Positions 43,805 through 52,523 of a stretch of 64,000 nucleotides of DNA are shown here, piece by piece; the first letter of the stretch is position 1, and every line of letters starts with the position of its first letter. Source of the stretch: Streptomyces viridochromogenes. Lineage in GTDB: Bacteria; Actinomycetota; Actinomycetes; Streptomycetales; Streptomycetaceae. The stretch lies in contig NZ_LGUR01000223.1 in the NCBI RefSeq assembly GCF_001270495.1, positions 1 through 64,000 of the forward strand, written 5' to 3'. The notes under the pieces are model-generated. The model saw nothing but the letters and a program-made list of their open reading frames with translations. It ran no database searches and was not told the origin of the DNA. The position numbers were made by a program, and so were the translations under genes.

Positions 43805-45070
43805 TCACAGCCGTCGGTCGTAGCGGACCGGCAGACGATGGGCGCCGCGTCCCAGGACGGACGGGATCCATTCGATGTCCTCGTCGCTGATGGCGAGACG
43901 CAGGCCGGGCAGTCGCGGGAGCAACGTGCCGAGCGCGACCTGGAGTTCGGCGCGGGCGAGGGCGGCTCCGGGGCAGAAGTGGATGCCGTGGCCGAAGGCC
44001 AGATGAGGGTTGGGCGAGCGGTCCAGGTCGAGACCGTCGGGGTCCTCGAAGCGACGCGGATCGCGGTTGGCGGCGCACAGGGAGACGATCACGGAGTCGC
44101 CGGCCGGGATCTCGGTGCCGTGCAGGTCGCTGTCCTGGTCGAAGAAGCGCCAGGTGGTCAGCTCGAAGGCGCTGTCGTGGCGCAGGAGTTCCTCGACCGC
44201 GCGGGGCAGGAGGCCGCGGTCGTCGCGCAGCCGGGCGAGCTGGTCGGGGTGGCGGAACAGGGCGATCAGGGCCGTCGTGATCTGGTTCGTGACCGGTTCC
44301 TGACCGGCGACCAGCAGCTGGAAGATCATCGAGTCCAGCTCCTCCCGCGACAGTTCGCCCTGGTCACGGGCGGCGACGAGGCGGCTGAGCAGGTCGTCGC
44401 CCCCGTACTCCCGCCTGTGGGCGACGACGTCCGCGATGTAGCTCTGCAACCCGTGCAGCCGGGCCTCGTACAACGGCCGCCCGGGGTCCGTCGGCCCGAC
44501 GGGCTGGACGACCTTGCCCCAGTCGCGGTCGAAGCGCGCGGCCAACTCCCCAGGCAGCCCGATGACTTCGGCGAGGACCTGGAGGGGAAAGCGGGCGGCG
44601 AAGCCGGCGACGAGGTCGGCGGGTCCGGCCGCCGGGAGGGCATCGACCAGCGCGTGCGCCGACTCCTGGAACCGGGGCCTCAGTTGCTCGATGCGGCGCG
44701 GCGCGAAGGCGTCCGTCAGGTAGCGCCGCATATGCGTGTGGATCGGCGGGTCCTGGTGGAGGAGATGGGCCTGGAGCCGGGAGTGCTGGGGCTCGGGCAT
44801 GATCGAGGCGCGGGCCCGCCAGCGGTCGTTTCCCCGGTCGTGGTTCTTGCCGAGGCGGTCGTCGTTCAGGGCGGCGTGGGCGGCGTCGTGTCCGGTGACG
44901 AGCCAGGCCTGTACGCCGCTGGGGAAGAGGACGCGGTGGACCGGTCCGGCCTCGCGCATCCGCTCGTAGAGGGGGTAGGGGTTGCTCTTGTACGGGCAGC
45001 CCATCAGCGGGACCGGGTCGGGGAGCGGCTGCCGTGGGTCCACGGCCGGGAGGGGTTCTCGGAGGGTCAT
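43805..45070 (-). CDS. cytochrome P450 of the isonitrile cluster
   Basis: A 421-residue soluble P450 of CYP105/107 character. I-helix LLVAGQEPVTNQ, K-helix VEELLR (ExxR) and heme loop FGHGIHFCPGAALAR with the thiolate Cys are all intact. The I-helix lacks the usual Thr (Val instead), which is seen in some P450s that couple phenols rather than insert oxygen. It starts 12 bases after the AsnB-like gene. With an isocyanide synthase acting on tyrosine, phenolic coupling of two units would give a dityrosine-type diisonitrile, as in hazimycin. Hydroxylation is the alternative. Fold and cofactor are certain; reaction is inferred. Confidence 0.92.
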   Translation of the reverse strand: MTLREPLPAVDPRQPLPDPVPLMGCPYKSNPYPLYERMREAGPVHRVLFPSGVQAWLVTGHDAAHAALNDDRLGKNHDRGNDRWRARASIMPEPQHSRLQAHLLHQDPPIHTHMRRYLTDAFAPRRIEQLRPRFQESAHALVDALPAAGPADLVAGFAARFPLQVLAEVIGLPGELAARFDRDWGKVVQPVGPTDPGRPLYEARLHGLQSYIADVVAHRREYGGDDLLSRLVAARDQGELSREELDSMIFQLLVAGQEPVTNQITTALIALFRHPDQLARLRDDRGLLPRAVEELLRHDSAFELTTWRFFDQDSDLHGTEIPAGDSVIVSLCAANRDPRRFEDPDGLDLDRSPNPHLAFGHGIHFCPGAALARAELQVALGTLLPRLPGLRLAISDEDIEWIPSVLGRGAHRLPVRYDRRL

Positions 45071-45082
45071 GCGCGAGGTCTC

Positions 45083-46909
45083 CTAGAGGGCGAGTTCGGG
45101 CCGGTGGTGGTCCAGCCACAGGGCGAGGTCGACGACGCGTTCGAGGCGGAGGCGGTGACCCCACTCCAACTGGTCGGGCGGGGTGTCGAGGCAGGGCTTG
45201 ACGCGGGTCTCGTCGGCCAGCGCCCGGACCTGTTCGAGGGAAAGGGCGTCGCGGGCCAGGTCCTGCAGGCCGCGGTTGTAGTCGGGGTGGTGGGTGGCCG
45301 GGTAGTGGTTCTTGGGGCGGTGCAGCACCGAGTCGGGAGCCAGCCCCGCTCCGGCGGCCCGCAGCAGGCTCTTCTCCCGCCCGTCGAAGCTCTTCAGCGC
45401 CCAGGGCGCGTCGAAGGCGTACTGGGCGAGCCGGTGGTCGCAGTACGGCACGCGGACCTCCAGCCCCCGCGCCATGCTCAACCGGTCCTTGCGGTGAAGC
45501 AGTTGGCGCAGCCACCGGGTCAGGGACAGGTGCTGCATCTCGCGTTGCCGGTGCTCGACGGGGCTCTCGCCGTCGAGGTGAGGGACGGCGGCCAGGGCGG
45601 TGCGGTAGGTGTCGTCGCGGAACTCGCCGATGCGCAGGTCGAGTTCGGGGTTGAGCGGCATGGCGGCCTCGTCGCCGGTGACCAGCAGCCAGGGGAAGGT
45701 GTCGGCGGCGAGCGCCCTGGGGCTGTGGAACCAGGGGTAGCCGCCGAAGACCTCGTCCGCGGCCTCGCCGGACAGGGCGACGGTGGAGTGTCGTCGTATC
45801 TCCCCGAACAGCAGGTACAGCGAGGTGTCCATGTCGCCGACGCCGATCGGTGAGTCGCGGGCCACGACCACGGCCTTGCGGTGCTCCGGGTCGAGCAGCG
45901 CACGCGGGTCCAGTACGACCGTGCTGTGGTCGGTGCCGATGAACGCGCCCGCCTCGGTGGCGTACGGGGTGTCGTGGCCGGTGCGCAGGATGTCGCCGGT
46001 GAACCGCTCGGCCTGGTCGCTGTAGTCGACGGCGTAGGACCGGATCCGGGCGTCCGGGCCCTCACTCAGCCGCAGTTCGTCGGCGAGCAGGGCGGTCAGG
46101 ACGGTGGAGTCGATGCCGCCGGACAGCAGGCTGCACACCGGGACGTCGGCCTCCAGCTGGCTGCGGGCGGCCGTGCCGATGAGGCCGCCGATCCGCTCCA
46201 CGGTGACGTCCCGGTCGTCGTCGTGCGTGCCGGCCTCCAACTGCCAGTAGCGGCGTTCGCGGATGCCGTCGCGGTCCAGGACCAGCAGGCCGCCGGGCTC
46301 GACCTCCCGCACTCCGGACCAGACCGTCGGCCCGGTGTTGAACAGCAGGCTGTACGCCTCCCGGAGTCCGTCCGCGTCCACCCGGGGCCGTATCCCGGGG
46401 TGCCGGAAGAGCGCCTTGGGCTCGGAGGCGAAGGCCAGACCTCCGTCGACCGCCGCCCAGAACAGCGGTTTGACGCCGAGCCGGTCGCGCACGAGGAGCA
46501 GCCGCTGGGCGCGCTCGTCCCAGACGGCGAACGCGAACATGCCGTCCAGGTGGTCGGCGAGTCCTTCGCCCCACTCGGCGTAGGCGCGCAGCACGACCTC
46601 GGTGTCGCTGCGGGTGCTGAACCGGTGTCCCCTGGTGCGGAGTTCGGCCCGTAGCGCGCGGTGGTTGTAGACCTCTCCGCTGTAGCTGAGCACGGTCGTG
46701 GGCTCGTCCGGGCGGTCGGTCATGGGTTGGGTGCCGCCCGCGAGGTCGATGACGGCCAGACGGCGGTGGCCGATCGCGGCCCGCTCGCCCAGCCACACGC
46801 CTGCGGCGTCGGGACCGCGCGGGGAGAGCTCGGCGGTCATGGCCTCGATGACCGGGGCCTGGGTGCGGGCGTCGTCGCGGAAGGACGCCCAGCCGGTGAT
46901 TCCGCACAT
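45083..46909 (-). CDS. asparagine synthetase-like glutamine amidotransferase
   Basis: A 608-residue class II amidotransferase. The catalytic Cys2 follows the start Met (MCGITGW), the glutaminase half occupies about residues 2-210, and the synthetase half has the ATP pyrophosphatase motif SGGIDST near 267 and RKDRLSMARGLEVRVPYCDH later. Length and domains match AsnB. ATG at 46909 follows GGAG. Paralogues in antibiotic clusters convert carboxylates to carboxamides. Between an exporter and a P450 of an isonitrile cluster, the likely substrate is the carboxyl group of the tyrosine-derived isonitrile. Primary asparagine synthesis is possible but the location argues against it. Confidence 0.9.
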   Translation of the reverse strand: MCGITGWASFRDDARTQAPVIEAMTAELSPRGPDAAGVWLGERAAIGHRRLAVIDLAGGTQPMTDRPDEPTTVLSYSGEVYNHRALRAELRTRGHRFSTRSDTEVVLRAYAEWGEGLADHLDGMFAFAVWDERAQRLLLVRDRLGVKPLFWAAVDGGLAFASEPKALFRHPGIRPRVDADGLREAYSLLFNTGPTVWSGVREVEPGGLLVLDRDGIRERRYWQLEAGTHDDDRDVTVERIGGLIGTAARSQLEADVPVCSLLSGGIDSTVLTALLADELRLSEGPDARIRSYAVDYSDQAERFTGDILRTGHDTPYATEAGAFIGTDHSTVVLDPRALLDPEHRKAVVVARDSPIGVGDMDTSLYLLFGEIRRHSTVALSGEAADEVFGGYPWFHSPRALAADTFPWLLVTGDEAAMPLNPELDLRIGEFRDDTYRTALAAVPHLDGESPVEHRQREMQHLSLTRWLRQLLHRKDRLSMARGLEVRVPYCDHRLAQYAFDAPWALKSFDGREKSLLRAAGAGLAPDSVLHRPKNHYPATHHPDYNRGLQDLARDALSLEQVRALADETRVKPCLDTPPDQLEWGHRLRLERVVDLALWLDHHRPELAL

Positions 46910-46931
46910 GGGAACTCCACTCCTGGATGGA

Positions 46932-48287
46932 TCAGGTCGAGACGGTGTCGGTGGTCCGCTCGGGCGCGGCGGCCACGCGTCGGCCGGGCCGGGCGAGCAG
47001 GGGTACGGCCAGGCAGGCGGCCCCGGCGGCGAGGGCCAGCCCGGCCCGCGCGCCGTCGCCGCCGGAACCGGCCAGGGTCCAGGCCGCGGTGGCGAGCGCG
47101 GGGCCGAGGGTGAAGCCGAGGCTGCGGGCGACCTGCACCGTCGAGCCGACGGTGGCGGCCCGGTCCGGTGGGGCGGCGCCCATGAGCAGGGCCTGGGTCG
47201 GGCCTCCGCCCAGGCCCATGCCGAGACCGGCCAGCGCGAGCCGCCAGGCCACGTCGGGCGGGGACCAGACGTCGCCCAGGGGGATCAGCAGGAACAGTCC
47301 GGCGGCGGTGAGGGCGGCCCCGGTGGTCGCGATCCGCCGGGAGCCGTACCTGTCGGCGAGCCGGCCGCCGAGCGGACCGGCCAGCGCCATGCCGAGGGGG
47401 AAGGCGAGCACGGTCAGCCCGGTCGCGGTGGCGCTGACGCCCTCGTCCTGCTGGAGGTGCAGGGCGACGACGTAGTGCATGGCGGCGAACCCGGCCCCCA
47501 GCGCCAGCACCGCGCCGTGTGCCCGGAACAGTCCCGTCGCCCGCAGTACACCGGTCACCGGACGGCCGCCCGGTCCGCGCAGCCACCACCACAGCGGCGG
47601 TACGGCGGCGGCCGCGAGCAGGAACCACGCCGCTTCCTCGGCTCCCAGTGTCAGGGCGAGCAGCAGCGCGGCCAGGCCGCCGGCCACCGACAGTGCGTCA
47701 GCCAGTGCCCGTCGGCCGGGTGGGCGCGACGCACCGTCGTCGGGCATCGCCTTCCAGGCTACGGCCAAAACCAGCAGACAGAACGGGATCTTGACCAGGA
47801 AGACCCAGCGCCAGCCCAGGTGGTCCAGCAGCAGGCCGCCCACCGCCGGGCCGGTCACGGCGCCCAGTGGGCCGAGCGTCGCGGGCACGCTCATGGCCCG
47901 GCCGCGCACCGCGGGCCGTACGGCGCGGATCACCAGCACCGGCATCAGCACGAACAGCACCGCCGCGCACGCGCCCTGCCCGATCCGGGCCGCGATCAGC
48001 CAGGCGGCCCAGGGAGAGAGGGCGGCCAGGGCACCGCACAGCGCGAAGCCGGCGGTCGCCGCCAGCAGCGCGGGCCGGGCGCCCGTGCCGTCCAGCCATC
48101 GACCGAGGGGCAACAGCAGGGCGACGACCGGGAGTTGGTATCCCAGCGCCGCCCACTGGGCCGTGGCCGACGGGATGTGCAGGGCGGCGGAGATGTCGGC
48201 CAGCGCCACGTTGACGATGTTCATGTCGAGCATCGCCACGAACGACAGCGCGCCCGCCACGGCCACGAGAACCCAGCGGTCCCTCAC
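46932..48287 (-). CDS. MFS exporter of the isonitrile cluster
   Basis: A 451-residue major facilitator with 12-14 spans, DHA2-like at the start (MLDMNIVNVALADIS, LGRWLDGTGARP) but shorter than typical DHA2 proteins. It starts at GTG 48287 and ends 22 bases before the AsnB-like gene. The gap to the upstream small Cys-rich gene is 130 bases, so a promoter may lie there. It probably exports the cluster's product and gives self-resistance. This is inferred from location. Confidence 0.85.
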   Translation of the reverse strand: MRDRWVLVAVAGALSFVAMLDMNIVNVALADISAALHIPSATAQWAALGYQLPVVALLLPLGRWLDGTGARPALLAATAGFALCGALAALSPWAAWLIAARIGQGACAAVLFVLMPVLVIRAVRPAVRGRAMSVPATLGPLGAVTGPAVGGLLLDHLGWRWVFLVKIPFCLLVLAVAWKAMPDDGASRPPGRRALADALSVAGGLAALLLALTLGAEEAAWFLLAAAAVPPLWWWLRGPGGRPVTGVLRATGLFRAHGAVLALGAGFAAMHYVVALHLQQDEGVSATATGLTVLAFPLGMALAGPLGGRLADRYGSRRIATTGAALTAAGLFLLIPLGDVWSPPDVAWRLALAGLGMGLGGGPTQALLMGAAPPDRAATVGSTVQVARSLGFTLGPALATAAWTLAGSGGDGARAGLALAAGAACLAVPLLARPGRRVAAAPERTTDTVST

Positions 48288-48417
48288 TCTCGCGTCCCCT
48301 CCCCCTCACGGCCGGCTGCCGTACAGCAGCCTCGTTCCAGAGGTCGGGGACGCCGAGGGCTGAGTTCCCGGGCGTGACCGAAAATGTGATCGACGCGGGA
48401 ACGGCCCGGCTACGGCG

Positions 48418-48642
48418 TCAGGCCGTGGCGATGCCGTCCAGCTTGCCGGACTTGGCCTCCGCGACCAGCGACGAGAACTGGTCCGCGCTCATCTGCACCC
48501 GCTGCCCGAAGTCGTCCGTGAGGACCACCCGCCGCTCGGCCGGGGCGGCGGGGTCCACGAACAGCTGCGGACAGCCGCAGTCGCAGTTGCCGCAGAACGT
48601 CGCCACCGGGTCCAGGCCGTCCATCCCGTGGATGTCGCTCAT
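48418..48642 (-). CDS. small Cys-rich protein with CxxCxCxC motif
   Basis: A 74-residue soluble protein I cannot name. Residues 17-24 contain CGNCDCGC followed by PQLFVDP. The rest is VVLTDDFGQRVQMSADQFSSLVAEAKSGKLDG, which loosely recalls the C-terminal half of DUF397 proteins. Four cysteines in eight residues suggest a thiolate metal site (copper, zinc or Fe-S). There is no signal peptide. It lies 29 bases downstream of an importer ATPase and upstream of the isonitrile genes, on the same strand, so it is probably co-transcribed. It could be a metal chaperone or store; being a peptide precursor is another possibility, but no leader or core pattern is evident. Confidence 0.8.
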   Translation of the reverse strand: MSDIHGMDGLDPVATFCGNCDCGCPQLFVDPAAPAERRVVLTDDFGQRVQMSADQFSSLVAEAKSGKLDGIATA

Positions 48643-48671
48643 AGTTCACAACCTTTCTCGATCGTGGGCGC

Positions 48672-49523
48672 TCACCGGTGTGACCGCCCGGCACCGGCCC
48701 CCGTGGCACTGCTCGGGGCCGACAGTGGGATACCCCTGTCGGGCGGTCCGTCCACCGGGGCACGGTGATCGAAGGCGATCAGCGGCTCACCGGTCAGCGG
48801 ATGGTCCACCACCGTCGCCCGTACGCCGAACACCTCGGCCAGCAGGGCCGGTCGCAGCACCTCCCGCGGCGGCCCCGAGGCGACCACCCGGCCGTCGTGC
48901 AGGACGTGCAGCCGGTCGCAGACGGAGGCGGCGGCGTTGAGGTCGTGCAGCGACACCAGGGTCGTACGGCGTCCTGCCCTGAGCAGGGCGAGGAGTTCCA
49001 CCTGGTGGCGGATGTCGAGGTGGTTGGTGGGCTCGTCCAGGACCAGGACGTCCGGCTGCTGGGCGAAGGCACGGGCCAGCAGGACGCGTTGGCGTTCGCC
49101 GCCGGACAGTTCGGTGAACCGGCGCTCGGTGTGCTGCTCCATGCCGACGTCCGCGAGGGCGCGGGCGACGACATCCCGGTCGGTGGCGTCCTCGCCGGCG
49201 AAGGCCCGCTTGTAGGGCGTACGGCCCATGGCGACGACCTCGCGGACGGTCAGCTCGAAGTCGCCGCCCCGCTCCTGCGGGAGGGCCGCGACATGCCGGG
49301 CCGCCTCGCCGGGGCTGAGCCGGCGCAGATCGGTGCCGGACAGCAGGACCCGGCCGCTGACCGGCTTCAGATGCCGGTAGACGGTGCGCAGAAGCGTGGA
49401 CTTGCCGCTGCCGTTCGGCCCGACGAGGCCGGTGATCTCACCCTCGGCCGCGATCAGCCGGGCGCCGGAGACGACGGTGCGGCCGGCGTACGCGATGTGC
49501 AGATCCTCGGTCTCGATTCTCAA
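48672..49523 (-). CDS. metallophore-type ABC importer, ATP-binding protein
   Basis: A 283-residue FecE-like ABC ATPase. Walker A GPNGSGKST near residue 34, signature LSGGERQRV near 141, Walker B LVLDEPTNHLD near 162. The TTG at 49523 overlaps the permease stop (TTGA) and is preceded by GGAG, so it is chosen over a longer upstream frame that would duplicate permease sequence. It is paralogous to btuD at 40933. The three-gene importer stands directly upstream of the small Cys-rich and isonitrile genes. Confidence 0.9.
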   Translation of the reverse strand: MRIETEDLHIAYAGRTVVSGARLIAAEGEITGLVGPNGSGKSTLLRTVYRHLKPVSGRVLLSGTDLRRLSPGEAARHVAALPQERGGDFELTVREVVAMGRTPYKRAFAGEDATDRDVVARALADVGMEQHTERRFTELSGGERQRVLLARAFAQQPDVLVLDEPTNHLDIRHQVELLALLRAGRRTTLVSLHDLNAAASVCDRLHVLHDGRVVASGPPREVLRPALLAEVFGVRATVVDHPLTGEPLIAFDHRAPVDGPPDRGIPLSAPSSATGAGAGRSHR

Positions 49524-50605
49524 CTTCCGCTCCCCAGGCGCCGGTCCAGCAAATACAGCAGTGCCGGTGCCCCGACCAGCGAGGTGACGACACCGACCGG
49601 CAGTTCCTGCGTGTCCATGGCCGTACGGCACACGAGGTCGACCACGACGAGGAGCAGCGCGCCGAACAGTGCCGAGACGGGCAGGAGGCGGCGGTGGTCG
49701 CCGCCGACGACCAGACGGCAGGCGTGCGGCACCATGAGCGCGACGAAGGCGATGGCACCGGAGACGGCGACGAGTACGCCGGTCAGCAGGCTGGTGAGCG
49801 TGAACAGTTCCCTGCGCAGCCGGGTGGCGTCGACGCCGAGTCCGGCCGCCGTCTCATCCCCCATGAGCAGCGCGTTGAGCGCCCGGCCGCGCGCCAGGAG
49901 GCACAGCAGGGTGAGCGGTACGGCGACGGCCGGGGCGGCGAGCAGTGGCCAACTCGCGCCGCTCAGGCTGCCCATGAGCCAGAACAGCACACTGTGGGTC
50001 TGCTGCTCGTCGCCCGCCCGGAGCACGAGATAGCTGGTGAACCCGGACAGGAACTGCCCGATCGCCACCCCGGCCAGCACCAGCCGCAGCGGTGCGAATC
50101 CCCCTCGGCGTCGGGCCACCGCCCACACCAGCGCGAAGGTGGCGAGGGCGCCCGCGAAGGCGGCGCCGGAGAGTCCGAGCCCGAGCGCGCCGCCCGCACC
50201 GGCGCCGAGCACGATCGCGGCGACCGCCCCGAGGGAGGCGCCGTTGGAGACGCCCAGGAAGTACGGGTCGGCCAGCGGGTTGCGCACCAGGGCCTGCATC
50301 GCCGTACCGACGAGGCCGAGCCCCGCGCCGACGAGGGCCGCCAACAGGGCTCGGGGGAGGCGGAGTTGCCAGACGATGAGGTCGTCGGTGCCGGGGCGTG
50401 GCGCCGCGCCGGACAGGCGGCGCCAGATCACACCCCACACCTCGCCGGCCGGGATGGACGTGGAGCCCCAGGACACCGCCGCGGTGAGGGCGGCGAGCAG
50501 GGCCAGGGCGAGGACCAGCGCCAGCGGCAGGGCGGGCACGGAGCGCGTCCGCGTGCCCTCCTCCGGATTCGCCGCTTCCCTCCGGCGCACCAGGGTGTCG
50601 ATCAC
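49520..50605 (-). CDS. metallophore-type ABC importer, FecCD permease
   Basis: A 361-residue permease with about ten spans. Motifs: QLRLPRALLAALVGAGLGLVGT, NPLADPYFLGVSNGASLGAVAA, GDETAAGLGVDATRLRRELF, GAIAFVALMVPHACRLVVGGDHR. GTG 50605 overlaps the upstream stop (GTGA) and its own stop overlaps the ATPase start. No cobalamin riboswitch precedes this operon, in contrast to the paralogous btuC. Members move siderophores, heme, corrinoids and other metal complexes. A copper-isonitrile complex is a possible substrate in this context. Confidence 0.9.
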   Translation of the reverse strand: MIDTLVRRREAANPEEGTRTRSVPALPLALVLALALLAALTAAVSWGSTSIPAGEVWGVIWRRLSGAAPRPGTDDLIVWQLRLPRALLAALVGAGLGLVGTAMQALVRNPLADPYFLGVSNGASLGAVAAIVLGAGAGGALGLGLSGAAFAGALATFALVWAVARRRGGFAPLRLVLAGVAIGQFLSGFTSYLVLRAGDEQQTHSVLFWLMGSLSGASWPLLAAPAVAVPLTLLCLLARGRALNALLMGDETAAGLGVDATRLRRELFTLTSLLTGVLVAVSGAIAFVALMVPHACRLVVGGDHRRLLPVSALFGALLLVVVDLVCRTAMDTQELPVGVVTSLVGAPALLYLLDRRLGSGS

Positions 50606-51699
50606 GGCCGGCCGGCCTTGCCCGGGTACAGGGTCTTCGCGATCTCCTCGACGGTGTCGGCGTTGGTGACGCCGGCGATGGTGGTCCGCTCGGAGCCGAT
50701 GCGCAGGAAGTGGCCCTCCTCGACGGCCTTCAGGCCCTTGGTGGCGGAGTTCGTCTCCAGCCACTTCCGCGCCTCGTCGAAGGCCTTGTCGTTCGCGGCC
50801 TCGCTGCCCCGGTCGCGTACGCCGAGCTGGATCCAGTCCGGGTCCTTGGCGACGACGTCCTCCCAGCCGACCTGCCGGTAGTCGCCGTCGCAGTCGGCGA
50901 AGACGTTGCGGGCCCCGGCGAGGGTGATCACGGCGTGGGCGATCTGGCGGTTGCAGACGGCCATGGGCTGCTTGGTACCGGCGTCGTAGTCGAAGAAGAA
51001 GTACGTGGGCCGCTCGCCCTCGGGCGTGCCGCCGACGGCCTCGCGGACGGCGTCCACCTTGCTCTTCATGCCGTCGACGAGGGCCTTCGCCTTCGCGCTC
51101 GTGCCCGTGACGGCGCCGAGGGAGGTGATGTCGTCCTCGACGGCGGACAGGTCGGTGACGGGACTCTTGCTCGTGGCGGCGCAGGCCGTGGACTTCAGGA
51201 AGGTGTGCTTGATACCGGCCGCCTCGAACTCCTTCTCGGTCGGCGCGTCGCCCATGCCCCCGCCCATGTTCATCGAGGCGAAGGTGTCGATGTACAGGTC
51301 GGCGCCGGAGCCGAGAAGCCTCTCCTTGGGGATCACGGTCTCGCCGAGCACCTTGACCTGTTGTGCCTGTGCGTCGAGTCGGCCCGGCAGGGTGCCCTTG
51401 CCGGGCGGGAAGCCGGTGCCGATCACCTGGTCCCCGGCGCCCAGGCGCAGCAGCAGTTCGAGGCTGGAGGCGTTGCTGGTGACGATGTTCTTCGGGGCTG
51501 AGGTGAAGGTGGTCTCGGCGCCCATGCAGTCGGTGACGGTGACCGGGTAACCGTCCGTGGAGGCGCCCTTGTCGGCGGCGGAGCTCTCTGTCTCGCTGTT
51601 CCCACCGCCACTGCCACTGCCGCTGCTACTGCCGCAGCCCGCCGCCAGCAGGCCGCCGAGCACCGCGGCCGTCGTGGCCCGCCCCACACGAGAACGCAT
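50602..51699 (-). CDS. metallophore-type ABC importer, substrate-binding lipoprotein
   Basis: A 365-residue exported lipoprotein. The signal ends in LLAAGC (lipidated Cys near residue 22), followed by a Ser/Gly-rich tether and a BtuF/FhuD-like body. A Met-rich loop, SMNMGGGMGDAP, lies near residue 143-154, and four further Cys occur in the body; neither is standard in siderophore binding proteins. ATG at 51699 follows GGGGAG. First gene of an overlapping three-gene importer. The ligand is unknown; the Met-rich loop and copper genes upstream make a copper complex worth testing against siderophore or F420-precursor alternatives. Confidence 0.88.
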   Translation of the reverse strand: MRSRVGRATTAAVLGGLLAAGCGSSSGSGSGGGNSETESSAADKGASTDGYPVTVTDCMGAETTFTSAPKNIVTSNASSLELLLRLGAGDQVIGTGFPPGKGTLPGRLDAQAQQVKVLGETVIPKERLLGSGADLYIDTFASMNMGGGMGDAPTEKEFEAAGIKHTFLKSTACAATSKSPVTDLSAVEDDITSLGAVTGTSAKAKALVDGMKSKVDAVREAVGGTPEGERPTYFFFDYDAGTKQPMAVCNRQIAHAVITLAGARNVFADCDGDYRQVGWEDVVAKDPDWIQLGVRDRGSEAANDKAFDEARKWLETNSATKGLKAVEEGHFLRIGSERTTIAGVTNADTVEEIAKTLYPGKAGRP

Positions 51700-51812
51700 C
51701 GAAACTCCCCTGGATCCACTGGATGCACGGGCGGGTCTGCGCCGCCCGATCCAGTAGTCGGGGCGAACCCGGTGTCAGTTCCCGGCAGGGGGAACCGACA
51801 CCGGGTTCCCGG

Positions 51813-52523
51813 TCACGCGGCCACGACGGCCGGTTCGGCCAGGACCACGGCGTCGGCCGTGACCTCGACTCCGGCTCCGACCCCGACCCCGGCCCCGGCC
51901 TGGGACTCGGACTCGGTCAGCAGGTCGACGAGGGTCGCCCGGGCTCGGGCCACGCGTGAGCGGACCGTCCCGACCGGGCAGTCGCTCATCGCGGCCGCCT
52001 CCGCGTAGGGCAGGCCCACCAGCTGGGTCAGGACGAACGCCTCGCGCCGCTCGTCGGGCAGCGCGTCCAGCAGGTCGAGCAGCGCGATGCCGTCGTCGAA
52101 GCCGGGCAGGCCGGTCGGCTGGGCGCGTTCCGCCATCAGCGTCCAGTCGTCGGTGTCGCACAGCCGCGGCCGGGCGGCGGCGTACCGGTGACTGTCGATC
52201 ACCGCGCGACGCGCGATGGACAGCAGCCACGCGCGCGCCGAGGAGCGGCCCTCGAACCGGTGCAGGCTGCCGAGCGCCCGCAGGAACGTGTCCTGCGCGA
52301 GGTCGTCGGCGGCCTGCGGATCGGCGGACAGATGTGCCACGTACCGCACGACGTCGCGGTGCAGCGAGCGGACGAAACGGTCGGTCGCGTCCGGGTCACC
52401 GCCGCGGGCGGCCAGCGCCCACGCGGTCGTCGACTCGTCGCCGCCGACCGTGCGGGAGGTGGTGTCCGCCTTCGTGTGCCTCACGCGGGTCGCGCGTGAG
52501 GAGGGCAGGGCAGGAGTGATCAC
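51813..52523 (-). CDS. ECF-type RNA polymerase sigma factor
   Basis: A 236-residue group 4 sigma factor. Region 2 spans about residues 48-113 (VVRYVAHLSADPQAADDLAQDTFLRAL...) and region 4 about 145-200 (LPDERREAFVLTQLVGLPYAEAAA, then the HTH VGTVRSRVARARATL). The GTG at 52523 is chosen because AAGGA lies 5 bases upstream; an internal GTG at 52484 lacks a site. About 33 residues follow region 4, rich in Gly/Ala/Val and ending in hydrophobic AEPAVVAA, an unusual tail. No anti-sigma gene is adjacent. It stands between the importer and the copper genes, all on one strand, so it may control one or both. Confidence 0.9.
   Translation of the reverse strand: MITPALPSSRATRVRHTKADTTSRTVGGDESTTAWALAARGGDPDATDRFVRSLHRDVVRYVAHLSADPQAADDLAQDTFLRALGSLHRFEGRSSARAWLLSIARRAVIDSHRYAAARPRLCDTDDWTLMAERAQPTGLPGFDDGIALLDLLDALPDERREAFVLTQLVGLPYAEAAAMSDCPVGTVRSRVARARATLVDLLTESESQAGAGVGVGAGVEVTADAVVLAEPAVVAA

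Noticed and set aside
48672-51699. Second cobalamin importer
   Set aside because: No cobalamin riboswitch precedes it, and the binding protein has a different Met-rich character; substrate left open.
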